Source: Siphonodentalium dalli
Taxonomy: Eukaryota; Mollusca; Scaphopoda; Gadilida; Siphonodentaliidae
NCBI GenBank assembly: GCA_032622095.1
Contig: CP136069.1
Span: 168,694,394 to 168,758,393, forward strand
Direction of reading: 5' to 3'
Length of the DNA: 64,000 nucleotides
Of this stretch, positions 1 through 9,563 are shown one piece after another. The number at the start of each line of letters is the position of its first letter. Position 1 is the stretch's first letter. The translations under genes and the position numbers were made by a program. The notes beneath the pieces were generated by a model. The model did not search any database. It had not been told where the DNA came from and was given only the letters and a program-made list of their open reading frames with translations.

Positions 1-381
1 TATACAATGGAAAATACTTCGTATTGTGTGTGCTGCGAATATTTGCACCGGAAACTGCCGATGCAACTTCGTGCGGTCAATTGAGTTCACGTACTTTGAT
101 AAATATGTAAACAATGCGGTATACGTCTTTTTTCACATTAAATTACCGCTTTCGATTGACAACTGTTGTGGTGTTCAGAACAAATCTAAAGTTTTCTGTG
201 AAATACACCAGATTATTGTCACAATTGTGATATTTGATTACAGTTATAATTGGTTTTAGGTGGGCGGGTTAACACAGCTTAAAGTCCGCTATAAGACACC
301 ATAGGGACTGTTCTCGGATGTAAACTAGCATCTCGCTCCACCGATATAACTCTCTGGTTTACGTACCAGGAAATTGGACTA
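1..381 (+). mobile_element. Right part of MULE-like non-autonomous TIR element (copy a)
   Basis: This is homologous to the right part of the intact-looking element at 20291-21218, including its right terminal inverted repeat (about 285-381), which ends in TTGGACTA. The next 9 bases (382-390, GATCACACA) match the 9 bases before the left end of the related copy (20282-20290, GATCACACC). This suggests an ancestral 8-9 bp target-site duplication. The left part lies outside the window. No transposase reading frame is present. Confidence 0.75.
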
Positions 382-810
382 GATCACACAGAATCACGGT
401 CATAGAATAATATCTACCATTCAATAACTTTCTCAAGAAACACATTCTGCAGTCTTTTTTCAACATTAACTTGGCACCATGCACAGAGATAACTGAATGT
501 TAAATAACCATGAGAACCTGTTAGAACTGATGAAATTGCTCTTTTTCGTGCGAAAGTTTCATCCGAAACCTGACTCATACAAATCGGGTAATAAAGGGAC
601 AAATATTGAGAAAAATAACCAGTGAGTCCCCTCCACTTGACTAATGTTTTGTTGTTGTTTAACTTAACATTTGAATTTATCTAATTGGTTGACATAATTT
701 AAACTGGATTTTGAAAATTAATTTAATGACACTGGAAAAAAATGCATCTGGCATGTGGCTCCGGCCCAGCCAGATCATGCATGTATCCTGGAAAATGTTT
801 GCGACATCCT

Positions 811-1064
811 GTACAGATAATGACGACACTGTACATATAATGGCGACACTGAACACATAATGGCGATAATGTACATATAATGGCGACACTGTATATATAA
901 TGGCGACACTGTACATATAATGGTGTCACTGTACATATAATGGCGATATTGTATATATAATGGCGACAATGTACATATAATGGCGACAATGTACATATAA
1001 TGGCGACACTGTACATATAATGACGACACTGTACAGATAATGGCGACACTGTACATATAATGAC
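811..1064. repeat. 20-bp minisatellite, about 12.7 copies
   Basis: Units of 20 bp of the type GTACATATAATGGCGACACT are repeated head to tail with single-base variants (TGACGACACT, TGGTGTCACT). Long minus-strand reading frames across this block are by-products of the periodicity and not genes. The same family occurs at 2924-3177 and, shortened, at 21635-21764. Confidence 0.95.
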
Positions 1065-1379
1065 TATTCTTCGAATCGTTTGAGTTAGCTAAAGACCACG
1101 AACATGTAATATTAAAAGAATAACGCGTATGTTCCTTGACTCCATCATATTGCCTTACTAAACTTCAGCCATGGATAAGTCAAAAACATCCAACTACATC
1201 ATAGAATTAAATCTCAACGGCTCGGACATTTCAGCTTTCGCGTGGATACGCAGTAGAAATTGCGGAGCCGTTCAGATTGCATAGAATTATACCAGTGACA
1301 ACAAGAAAACCATAGTCAGAAATGGTAACGCCACAATATCATATTATTAGCCATAAATATAAATTATATATAAATATAA

Positions 1380-1431
1380 AATATTATTCATTAGTTAGCG
1401 CTAATATAGGCGCTAACTAATGAATAATATT
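1380..1431. repeat. Perfect 22-bp-arm palindrome
   Basis: Two 22-base arms (1380-1401 and 1410-1431) are exact reverse complements around an 8-base loop (TAATATAG). The stem ends in GCGC at the loop. An identical palindrome sits at 3493-3544 in the second copy of the duplication. It may be a relic MITE or a cruciform-forming site. No function can be read from it. Confidence 0.9.
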
Positions 1432-1733
1432 ATTTGATTGACTTGTTAAATAACATCTAATAAATATTCATCTTATTCACAACTTTAAGGAGTCCTTCTG
1501 GCACACGAGAATATTTATCGCCGTTTGATTTGCACCAGTGAACTCGGCGCATATATAATTGATAGAACAAACCTCTATTATGATGATCGTGTCGTTATTT
1601 GTTTAAAATACGTATCAATTGACATATACGCAACCGTTCCCTCATTAAAATCTACATATATCGCACACTTTAGGGGACCTCCGCGAATTCTGGGACTTCC
1701 GCAAAGTGATCTCCGCAAATAGGGACCTACTGC

Positions 1734-2494
1734 TGGATTGTTGTGTCTATTTTAATCGATTTACCCTACAAATCAATAAATTATGCTACATATATCGGAA
1801 AGAGTGACATATTGTAGTCATAATGATATATTATAGTTTCATGTTAAATTACGCACAGAATATTCCGCATTTTTAGGACTAATATTGAGTTGTTTCGCCA
1901 TAGTTCTGAGTTTGTTATGGCCGAAAAGAATTTCGGCTCGATGGAAACAAACAAGGTGGCGGCGCCCATGTCTAATTGAATGTTTGATTGTGTTTGTAAT
2001 GTTTAAAATGTCAGAACATTGTGAATTTCAAAAAAAAAATTAGTTTTTGGATTTAGATATTTACTATTTACTATATTTAGTGACAACTATATATATACAC
2101 GAAATTGCGATTATATACAATGGAAAATACTTCGTATTGTGTGTGCTGCGAATATTTGCACCGGAAACTGCCGATGCAACTTCGTGCGGTCAATTGAGTT
2201 CACGTACTTTGATAAATATGTAAACAATGCGGTATACGTCTTTTTTCACATTAAATTACCGCTTTCGATTGACAACTGTTGTGGTGTTCAGAACAAATCT
2301 AAAGTTTTCTGTGAAATACACCAGATTATTGTCACAATTGTGATATTTGATTACAGTTATAATTGGTTTTAGGTGGGCGGGTTAACACAGCTTAAAGTCC
2401 GCTATAAGACACCATAGGGACTGTTCTCGGATGTAAACTAGCATCTCGCTCCACCGATATAACTCTCTGGTTTACGTACCAGGAAATTGGACTA
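1734..2494 (+). mobile_element. MULE-like non-autonomous TIR element, left-truncated (copy b)
   Basis: It starts abruptly at the tandem-duplication junction, about 120 bases inside the element compared with the copy at 20291. It runs to the right TIR ending at 2494 (TTGGACTA), and is followed by the flank GATCACACA (2495-2503). The left TIR is missing because the duplication breakpoint falls inside the element. The interior matches 20410-21218 closely and 12790-13160 plus 16490-16790 more distantly. No coding capacity is seen. Confidence 0.75.
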
Positions 2495-2923
2495 GATCAC
2501 ACAGAATCACGGTCATAGAATAATATCTACCATTCAATAACTTTCTCAAGAAACACATTCTGCAGTCTTTTTTCAACATTAACTTGGCACCATGCACAGA
2601 GATAACTGAATGTTAAATAACCATGAGAACCTGTTAGAACTGATGAAATTGCTCTTTTTCGTGCGAAAGTTTCATCCGAAACCTGACTCATACAAATCGG
2701 GTAATAAAGGGACAAATATTGAGAAAAATAACCAGTGAGTCCCCTCCACTTGACTAATGTTTTGTTGTTGTTTAACTTAACATTTGAATTTATCTAATTG
2801 GTTGACATAATTTAAACTGGATTTTGAAAATTAATTTAATGACACTGGAAAAAAATGCATCTGGCATGTGGCTCCGGCCCAGCCAGATCATGCATGTATC
2901 CTGGAAAATGTTTGCGACATCCT

Positions 2924-3177
2924 GTACAGATAATGACGACACTGTACATATAATGGCGACACTGAACACATAATGGCGATAATGTACATATAATGGCGAC
3001 ACTGTATATATAATGGCGACACTGTACATATAATGGTGTCACTGTACATATAATGGCGATATTGTATATATAATGGCGACAATGTACATATAATGGCGAC
3101 AATGTACATATAATGGCGACACTGTACATATAATGACGACACTGTACAGATAATGGCGACACTGTACATATAATGAC
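2924..3177. repeat. 20-bp minisatellite, second copy
   Basis: This is the exact counterpart of the 811-1064 block, 2113 bases downstream, with the same order of variant units. The shared variant order shows that the whole array was duplicated as part of the 2113-bp segment. Confidence 0.95.
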
Positions 3178-3492
3178 TATTCTTCGAATCGTTTGAGTTA
3201 GCTAAAGACCACGAACATGTAATATTAAAAGAATAACGCGTATGTTCCTTGACTCCATCATATTGCCTTACTAAACTTCAGCCATGGATAAGTCAAAAAC
3301 ATCCAACTACATCATAGAATTAAATCTCAACGGCTCGGACATTTCAGCTTTCGCGTGGATACGCAGTAGAAATTGCGGAGCCGTTCAGATTGCATAGAAT
3401 TATACCAGTGACAACAAGAAAACCATAGTCAGAAATGGTAACGCCACAATATCATATTATTAGCCATAAATATAAATTATATATAAATATAA

Positions 3493-3544
3493 AATATTAT
3501 TCATTAGTTAGCGCTAATATAGGCGCTAACTAATGAATAATATT
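3493..3544. repeat. Palindrome, second copy
   Basis: Counterpart of the 1380-1431 palindrome, with 22-base arms and an 8-base loop. Confidence 0.9.
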
Positions 3545-3899
3545 ATTTGATTGACTTGTTAAATAACATCTAATAAATATTCATCTTATTCACAACTTTA
3601 AGGAGTCCTTCTGGCACACGAGAATATTTATCGCCGTTTGATTTGCACCAGTGAACTCGGCGCATATATAATTGATAGAACAAACCTCTATTATGATGAT
3701 CGTGTCGTTATTTGTTTAAAATACGTATCAATTGACATATACGCAACCGTTCCCTCATTAAAATCTACATATATCGCACACTTTAGGGGACCTCCGCGAA
3801 TTCTGGGACTTCCGCAAAGTGATCTCCGCAAATAGGGACCTACTGCATATCGTCGCACCCAATGTAATTTGTAAACAAATACGATTGACATGCGTTTTA

Positions 3900-4270
3900 G
3901 GGTGCATTTACACTGATATAGAACTGTATACAGATCTGTATGAAGTCACGTGTCGCGCATTACTGTGGTCACAATATGATTACTAATAGTGAACGCGCGC
4001 TGATCAGTACTCTGGTAATTGACAATTCACTACGAGTCGTTTCAGTTTAGGCCAGACATAAAAATGGATCTACCATCAGCAGACAACAGCGATATGGTAT
4101 GTGCCGCATGTATTTAAAGTGTATCCTTATACCACTTGATAATGGTTCGAAGAAAGAATGAAAATCGCATAGGAATACACAATAAACAACAGTATACACA
4201 AATAGAGGATAGAGAGCACACATATAGCTTTAGATGGAGATTCCACCAATATTTAGGATTTCAGGTGATC

Positions 4271-4313
<43 letters not shown>

Positions 4314-5056
4314 TCTCCTGTTTTACACCATCTGGGCGGTGGCCATTTTGGATCTGTATGGAATGGGTATCCACCATACAACACCCTTTATTTGACCAAA
4401 TGTAGTCAAATTTCCAACTGATGACAATTCCAATGACAATGTTGACCAAATGTAGGACAATATTGTTTTATTAAATTAACTAGCAGTTTTGGCTGGCCAC
4501 GGGGAGGGGTCAGGACACAATCTTTCCAAGTGTCTGAAATTTCCATCCTGACACCGCCCCCATGATAAGGTTGGAAAATTTCCAGCTGATGGCCATTCCA
4601 GCCCAAAATTTTGATAAAAAGTAGGAGATTATGCAAATATTGGTCCAAAAACAATAACTCCCCCCCCCCAATAAAATGTTTGAAAATCAAACTACAAGAT
4701 TAATTTCAACCTATTGTTGGTTTGGAAATTACAGCTAATGTCGTGTCAGGTATGAAATTTCCAACTGTTGAAAATTTTGACCAAAGTTGCCACGTCCCTG
4801 TCCGTGTTCAATATTCGAAAAACACGGGTTGAAATGACAATGAAAACTAAAACACATTCGCCAAGCCCGAGTAACAATTAATCAAAACAGATTTGCCCGT
4901 CGCAGTGCTTCGGCGTTGACCGTGACGTATAGCGGACACGATTTTTGCTCACACGAACTAATACCGTTTTCTTTCTGTGTGCATTTCTATATCAACCCGT
5001 TTACACTAGTCTGCGTGTAGATCTATGTGCAGTTCTATAGCAATGTAAATGCACCC
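3900..5056. mobile_element. PIF/Harbinger-like non-autonomous element, 1157 bp
   Basis: Terminal inverted repeats of about 38 bases begin GGGTGCATTTACA at 3900 and end with the complement TGTAAATGCACCC at 5056. A handful of mismatches separate the arms. The element is flanked by the 3-base direct repeat TTA (3897-3899 and 5057-5059), the TWA type of target duplication typical of PIF/Harbinger elements. The interior has an AT dinucleotide run (4274-4311) and degenerate repeats of a CCAACTGATG-like motif at about 4400-4780. There is no transposase frame, so it would need proteins supplied in trans. Family assignment rests on TIR plus TSD only. Confidence 0.75.
4274..4311. repeat. (AT)n microsatellite
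   Basis: An uninterrupted AT dinucleotide run of about 19 repeats inside the PIF-like element. Confidence 0.95.
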
Positions 5057-5293
5057 TTAACGAGTTGAGCTTTAATTAAATGAAAGAAGCAATGCTACAT
5101 AAAACTATTTGCCATGGAATCAGCCAGTGTGCCATATATCTGTGTCAACTAAGGTCGCTTTGCGTGGTAAAAGTGAAAGTGGAAATTCGGAAAATCCTAT
5201 TGAAAATGAAAGTACAATTTTGGGAATTTCGCGGCAGATTCAGAGAATCTATACTATTGAAAGTGAATGTACGATTCCTGGAAATCTATCAGA

Positions 5294-5378
5294 TATCGCG
5301 ACTCTGCTCGTTGCTCGTTTTCGTGATCATAGGTTATAAAGGGCCTTTATGACCACGAAAACGAGTCGAGTCACGATA
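5294..5378. repeat. Imperfect inverted repeat
   Basis: A left arm containing CTCGTTTTCGTGATCATA pairs with a right arm containing TATGACCACGAAAACGAG, and both extend outward to a (CG/TG)ACTC motif. The loop is AT-rich. It is likely a small foldback or MITE remnant. The rest of 5060-5560 shows nothing else I recognise. Confidence 0.6.
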
Positions 5379-5562
5379 CATCCATCGGTACAAACACATT
5401 GTGTATACGATACAATTTTGACTTGATGAACAGAAAATAAAAATCGCGATTCTACAACAGAACAGACATGCGCAATCCAATTAAAATTACCCATACTTCA
5501 CTTCACTACACCAGGGGCTCCCAATGGGTTATACATTATTTTCAGGCTATCAGATTATTTAT

Positions 5563-5717
5563 ATTTTCAACAACATATTATTACACCGGCGACTTTAAGT
5601 TTACAATTTCAGCCTGTCGATACGATTGAGTCATATTTTCAAAAACATATTATACACCGGTGGCGTTAACTTTTCAATTTCAGCATCTACGTGATTCTAT
5701 CGGTACGATTGAGTAAG
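5563..5717. repeat. Two diverged tandem copies of a ~73-bp unit
   Basis: Two successive copies share the blocks ACATATTA, ACACCGG, CAATTTCAGC and GTACGATTGAGT (TACGATTGAGT in the first). They begin at about 5563 and 5636. Confidence 0.65.
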
Positions 5718-5799
5718 GTACAAAAAAAAAATCTCCGACAATTCATTCGCCCAGTCGACCACAGAAAATCAAAACAACTTACACCACCTTGTGGCGTAA

Positions 5800-6690
5800 T
5801 AAAGCTTTCCACTCATATTCACTAGTTGGAGGAGTTTGCCGTTGCTAGGAGACAAGGCGAATGCAGAACTAGTTTAACAGCGCTAGTCCGTATGCTATAA
5901 TACACCAGAGAACATATATAGAAAATATGGTGTTGATATTTCAAATCGTAGGAAACTTCAAGGAATTCAAGTAAAGGAGCTTGTGAGAAAATTGAAAACG
6001 GAACACTTAAAACTATTTTACAACATTAACTCTTCCGAAAATAAACCGACCGATGGTAATAAGACAAGAACGTATAGGTTGTTTAAAGCAAGGTACCAAA
6101 TTGAGCCATACATTTCCGATACTCGTTCTAATAAAGCGAGAATTCTATTTACGAGATTGCGAATCAGCAATCATAGATTGGAAATTGAAAAGGGACTATA
6201 TATATACCCGTTAAAGAAAGATTATGTACTGTGTGTAAATGTAAACAAATTGAAACAGAATACCATTTTATATTAGAATGTAGAGCCTACAAAAGTATGC
6301 GCGATACATATTTTAGGGACATAATCACAGAGTAACCACATTTTTCAGAAATGACGAATTATGATAAATTTAGATTTATTATGAAGAATGAACACAAAGC
6401 AACCATTAATGCTATATGTGACATGATCCGGTCTTTCTTCACCGCTCGGGATTCCAATGAAAGCCAGTCAATTAATAATTTATAACAGATGAATTCAATG
6501 TTACGATGAAAAGAGACAAGAAATTCGTTAAGAAACTACATTGTACGTCTATATTCATATGTGTTACTCATCTAATATATATTGTTAATTTTTGTCAAAT
6601 TATATGTATTTTATTCATGTTTGCAACTGCCCATTTGGGTGTATTTTGCATTAAATCTTATCTTATCTTATATTTCGTCATTTTCGCATT
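5800..6690 (+). pseudogene. Decayed 3' tail of a non-LTR retrotransposon (copy A)
   Basis: This is paralogous to 21885-23290. A reading frame from 5983 contains the C-terminal part of a LINE polyprotein (KLKTEHLK, ISNHRLEIEKG). It is then frameshifted before the zinc-knuckle-like Cys-His motif, which the sister copy still has intact. The following 3' untranslated stretch ends in a short TTATC-type tandem run at about 6656-6675, as seen at many LINE 3' ends. It is not a host gene. Because both lectin introns carry it at the same place, the insertion predates duplication of the lectin segment. Confidence 0.75.
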
Positions 6691-6927
6691 TAATTGTGAA
6701 AATTGTGACGTGTTTGCGTCAAGCGAAATGAAAAACATCGTTAAAATCTTGGATGTAGTCCAAAATCATTGCGTAAATATAGAAATTTCAGTACATTATG
6801 ATCTGACAACAAAACTTAATTTAATACTGAAATAATGAAAGTGTGCGCGGATAGTGAACGAACAAGTCTGCAAAAGACCCGACTTTGAAACCAAAATGGT
6901 CTTAATACCGTCATTTTTCTCTCGCAG

Positions 6928-7218
6928 ATTTCTTTTGGGTTGACGGATACGATATTGACAAGGATGACACGTGGTATACCTGGGACCGGAAGCCGCTTCC
7001 CTTCACTGATTGGCAGAGCGGTAACCCTGACAACGGAGCAGCAGACTGTATCTATTTAGATTACAGTTCAAGCCAAGCCAAGTATGAGATGGCTGATTGG
7101 GAATGCGATAACGATAAAGTACTGTATATCTGCCAAATATATATAAATACCACCACGCAGGATCGCACGACTACTACGGCGATGACAACGGCGACTCCAC
7201 ATCATACGACCACTGCAA
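6928..7218 (+). CDS. C-type lectin domain, C-terminal half exon with Thr-rich linker (CTLD n)
   Basis: The acceptor (pyrimidine-rich, ...CTCTCGCAG) ends at 6927. The exon starts with the last two bases of a split Asp codon and encodes the second half of a CTLD. In order it has FFWVDGYD (the WIGL-type core), DTWYTWD, LPFTDWQSGNPDN, ADCIY, MADWEC and LYICQ. The three cysteines match C2, C3 and C4 of the family. The Ca2+/sugar motif reads NPD instead of EPN or QPD, and the usual WND motif is not intact, so classical Ca2+-dependent sugar binding is uncertain. A Thr-rich, probably O-glycosylated linker follows. The exon is 291 bases (97 codons) and phase 1-1 if the donor is GTTAGT at 7219. If not spliced there, a stop lies at 7221. 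The N-terminal half must lie upstream of the window. The protein is most likely secreted or on the cell surface. Confidence 0.85.
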
Positions 7219-7281
7219 GTTAGTTTGTTATCCTCCTCCCTATTTTCCACCCTTCTGATTGGCCCATGTCCTGTCACGTGC

Positions 7282-7328
7282 CGGGCGACAAATCACACTG
7301 TCCCGGGAGACATTGTTTTTGTCGCCCG
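7282..7328. repeat. Hairpin, GGGCGACAAA family
   Basis: Imperfect arms CGGGCGACAAATCACACTG and CATTGTTTTTGTCGCCCG flank a CCCGGG centre. It shares its terminal motif with the larger palindrome at 8150-8294, so both belong to one foldback or MITE family. Confidence 0.7.
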
Positions 7329-8149
7329 CCTGATGCTATATTGCAATAACATCTCCAAACACACACTGCAGTAACTCATCTATTTCACATCACTATAGGT
7401 ACTAAAAAATCATAGATCTTATATACCCCACGGATTCGCAATACACACCAGTTGTGCTGTTTGCTAATTTGCATATATTTAGTGAAAACTAATATTCGAA
7501 CTTTTTAAGTTGATATTTTTATCGGACAAGCGTTATTATTTACTTTTTACATCGAAACATCTCGGTGATTCAATTTGTTCATGTCGACATTATGATGCAA
7601 GATTGAAAGAGAGGATCCCTTGAAGTTGGTTGGTTATATATGTTTGCTGGTAGTCAACGTAATGCATACGTTTGTCGCGAATGAATGGTACTGTACGCGT
7701 ATCCTCCGTGATGTCTGCAATGTGATCATAGAAGTATTTTATGTGAGGATCGCCATGAGCACTGACACATATGAATGTACATTAATGAAATTGACATCTT
7801 CCCAATAGCTTTCGGGGAAGACCGTTTTGAAATGAACATCGCGAGTAAATTGCGCGCACAAGACGACATTGAATATGCCTTGCAGAAGACGAGAACATAC
7901 CTATATGGCTTATTGGTTTACATTGCATGGACCGATATTGACGATTTGACCACCAAAATGATCGAAAATAAACGCGGATTATCAAACGCTTAAAAGCTTG
8001 ACTATCGTTTATGGAACAGAAATCCTATGGGACGATAAGTAGTTACTGAAAATATACATAATCGGGAAAGAAATCACTCATGACTCAGTGCAACATCGTG
8101 CGTGTGGATGGCAAGGATATTTTCTGTGGAATAATCGGATAACAAATCA

Positions 8150-8294
8150 GTTGTTGCCCTTCTTCTCGGGAGACATTGCGATTTGTCACCCGCTCGAGAA
8201 CGGAATGTCTCCCTCGGAGCTTCGCTCCTCGGGAGACATTCCGTTCTCGAGCGGGTGACAAATCTCAATGTCTCCCTCGACAACGGGCGACAAC
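8150..8294. mobile_element. 145-bp near-perfect palindrome (foldback MITE)
   Basis: The outer arms begin GTTGTTGCCC and end GGGCGACAAC. The inner arms contain GGGAGACATTCCGTTCTCGA and its complement, and the centre is GAGC-TTC-GCTC. The stem is about 70 bp with few mismatches, long enough to form a cruciform. The motif GGGAGACATTG / GGGCGACAA also occurs at 7282-7328. No coding capacity. Confidence 0.85.
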
Positions 8295-8298
8295 TGTA

Positions 8299-8523
8299 TA
8301 ATGTTCCAAACAGTTACCATGGGGCAATGCAGGGAAGTGGCGACAGGGGACAGAAACACTACAACTATGGTCAAAATTTACAACATTGGGAACATCTTGC
8401 TGTTTGAACATCCGTTGGCAAATTTCATATCGAATATAAGATGATTATTTTCTGATAGTTTGATATTCCGACCTGTATTTAAAGTTCTGTTTTTAGAACA
8501 AAACTCGAAAAGATTTTTAAACT
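8299..8523 (+). other. Intronic sequence conserved with 63456-63683
   Basis: From TGTTCCAAACAG onward this stretch is closely similar to the sequence after the second lectin exon and leads into the same 40-bp minisatellite. It shows that the exon plus downstream intron were duplicated together. Reading frames here are interrupted in one copy and open in the other, and the donor sites upstream imply the region is intronic. Confidence 0.75.
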
Positions 8524-9443
8524 GTCGGTTTTAGACTTAATGGAATGTACCGGACTTCCAAGCCTCGGTTTTAGACTTCATGGAATGTACCGGACTTCCA
8601 AGCCTCGGCTTTAGACTTAATGGAATGTATCGGACTTCCAAGCCTCGGTTTTAGACTTAATGGAATGTATCGGACTTCCAAGCCTCGGTTTTAGACTTAA
8701 TGGAATGTACCGAACTTCCAAGCCTCCATTTTAGACATAATGGAATGTATCGGACTTCCAAGTCTCGGTTTTAGACTTAATGGAATGTACCGGACTTCCA
8801 AGCCTCGATTTTAGACTTAATGGAATGTACCGGACTTCCAAGCCTCGGTTTTAGACTTAATGGAATGTACCGGACTTCCAAGCCTCGATTTTAGACTTAA
8901 TGGAATGTACCGGACTTCCAAGCCTCGGTTGTAGACTTAATGGAATGTACCGGACTTCCAAGCCTCGGCTTTAGACTTAATGGAATGTATCGGACTTCCA
9001 AGCCTCGGTTTTAGACTTAATGGAATGTATCGGACTTCCAAGCCTCGGTATTAGACTTAATGGAATGTACCGAACTTCCAAGCCTCCATTTTAGACATAA
9101 TGGAATGTATCGGACTTCCAAGTCTCGGTTTTAGACTTAATGGAATGTACCGGACTTCCAAGCCTCGATTTTAGACTTAATGGAATGTACCGGACTTCCA
9201 AGCCTCGGTTTTAGACTTAATGGAATGTACCGGACTTCCAAGCCTCGATTTTAGACTTAATGGAATGTACCGGACTTCCAAGCCTCGATTTTAGACTTAA
9301 TGGAATGTACCGGACTTCCAAGCCTCGGTTTTAGACTTAATGGAATGTACCGGACTTCCAAGCCTCGAATTTAGACTTAATGGAATGTACCGGACTTCCA
9401 AGCCTCGGTTTTAGACTTAATGGAATGTACCGGACTTCCAAGC
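8524..9443. repeat. 40-bp minisatellite, 23 copies
   Basis: Head-to-tail 40-bp units carry the core TTTTAGACTTAATGGAATGT and GGACTTCCAAGCCTCG. Variant units recur with a spacing of 360 bp, i.e. 9 units. The CGGCTTTAG variant is at about 8604 and 8964. The CCGAACTTCC...CCATTTTAGACATAAT variant is at about 8710 and 9070. This indicates a higher-order repeat. Because 40 is not a multiple of 3 it is not a coding repeat. A shorter array of the same family follows the second lectin exon at 63684-63906. Confidence 0.95.
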
Positions 9444-9563
9444 TTCCATTGCAAGAAATCTAATGCATTCGTAGTAGTTATATGGATGACTTGTTTATTA
9501 TTTTTATAATATAGACCTACGAATACATTATATTTCATGGAAGCTATATTATAGATTTATTAA
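9444..9563. other. Short AT-rich spacer with inverted repeat
   Basis: TAATGCATTCGTAG near 9459 pairs imperfectly with CTACGAATACATTA near 9517. Nothing else is seen. Confidence 0.5.

Larger units (their letters stand above)
1..3846. repeat. 2113-bp tandem segmental duplication (1.8 copies in window)
   Basis: Bases 1-1733 recur almost perfectly at 2114-3846, an offset of 2113. The unit runs from about 1734 to 3846. The window starts inside the previous copy. At 1733 the sequence jumps back into the interior of a transposon (1734 onward), while at 3846 it continues into new DNA. This places the duplication junction at about 1733/1734. The unit carries most of a MULE-like element, its right-hand flank, a 20-bp minisatellite and a 52-bp palindrome. 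The two copies look essentially identical, so the duplication is recent or the result of a mis-joined assembly. Confidence 0.95.
7219..8298. other. Intron segment with ~1.07-kb insertion relative to the paralogous intron
   Basis: After the lectin exon the sequence should continue as it does at 63456 (TGTTCCAAACAG...), but that paralogous sequence only resumes at about 8299. The intervening 1.07 kb contains a hairpin (7282-7328), a large palindrome (8150-8294) and AT-rich DNA without a recognisable gene. Short reading frames at 7620-7993 have no recognisable similarity. Confidence 0.7.

Noticed and set aside
723-1056. Minus-strand repetitive frames (YSVAIICTVSPLY type) over the 20-bp minisatellite
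   Set aside because: A 20-bp repeat is open in several frames at once; the peptide periodicity is a by-product of the DNA repeat.
1380-1431. Bacterial-type terminator hairpin
   Set aside because: No bacterial gene context; the palindrome lies within a duplicated repeat in intron-like eukaryotic DNA.
5080-5352. Overlapping plus-strand frames of 76-90 codons
   Set aside because: Two frames open at once, repetitive composition (internal weak repeats), no domain, next to a foldback remnant.
8524-9443. CRISPR-like array (regular 40-bp repeat)
   Set aside because: There are no unique spacers; the whole 40 bp is repeated. The context is animal intron DNA with no cas genes.
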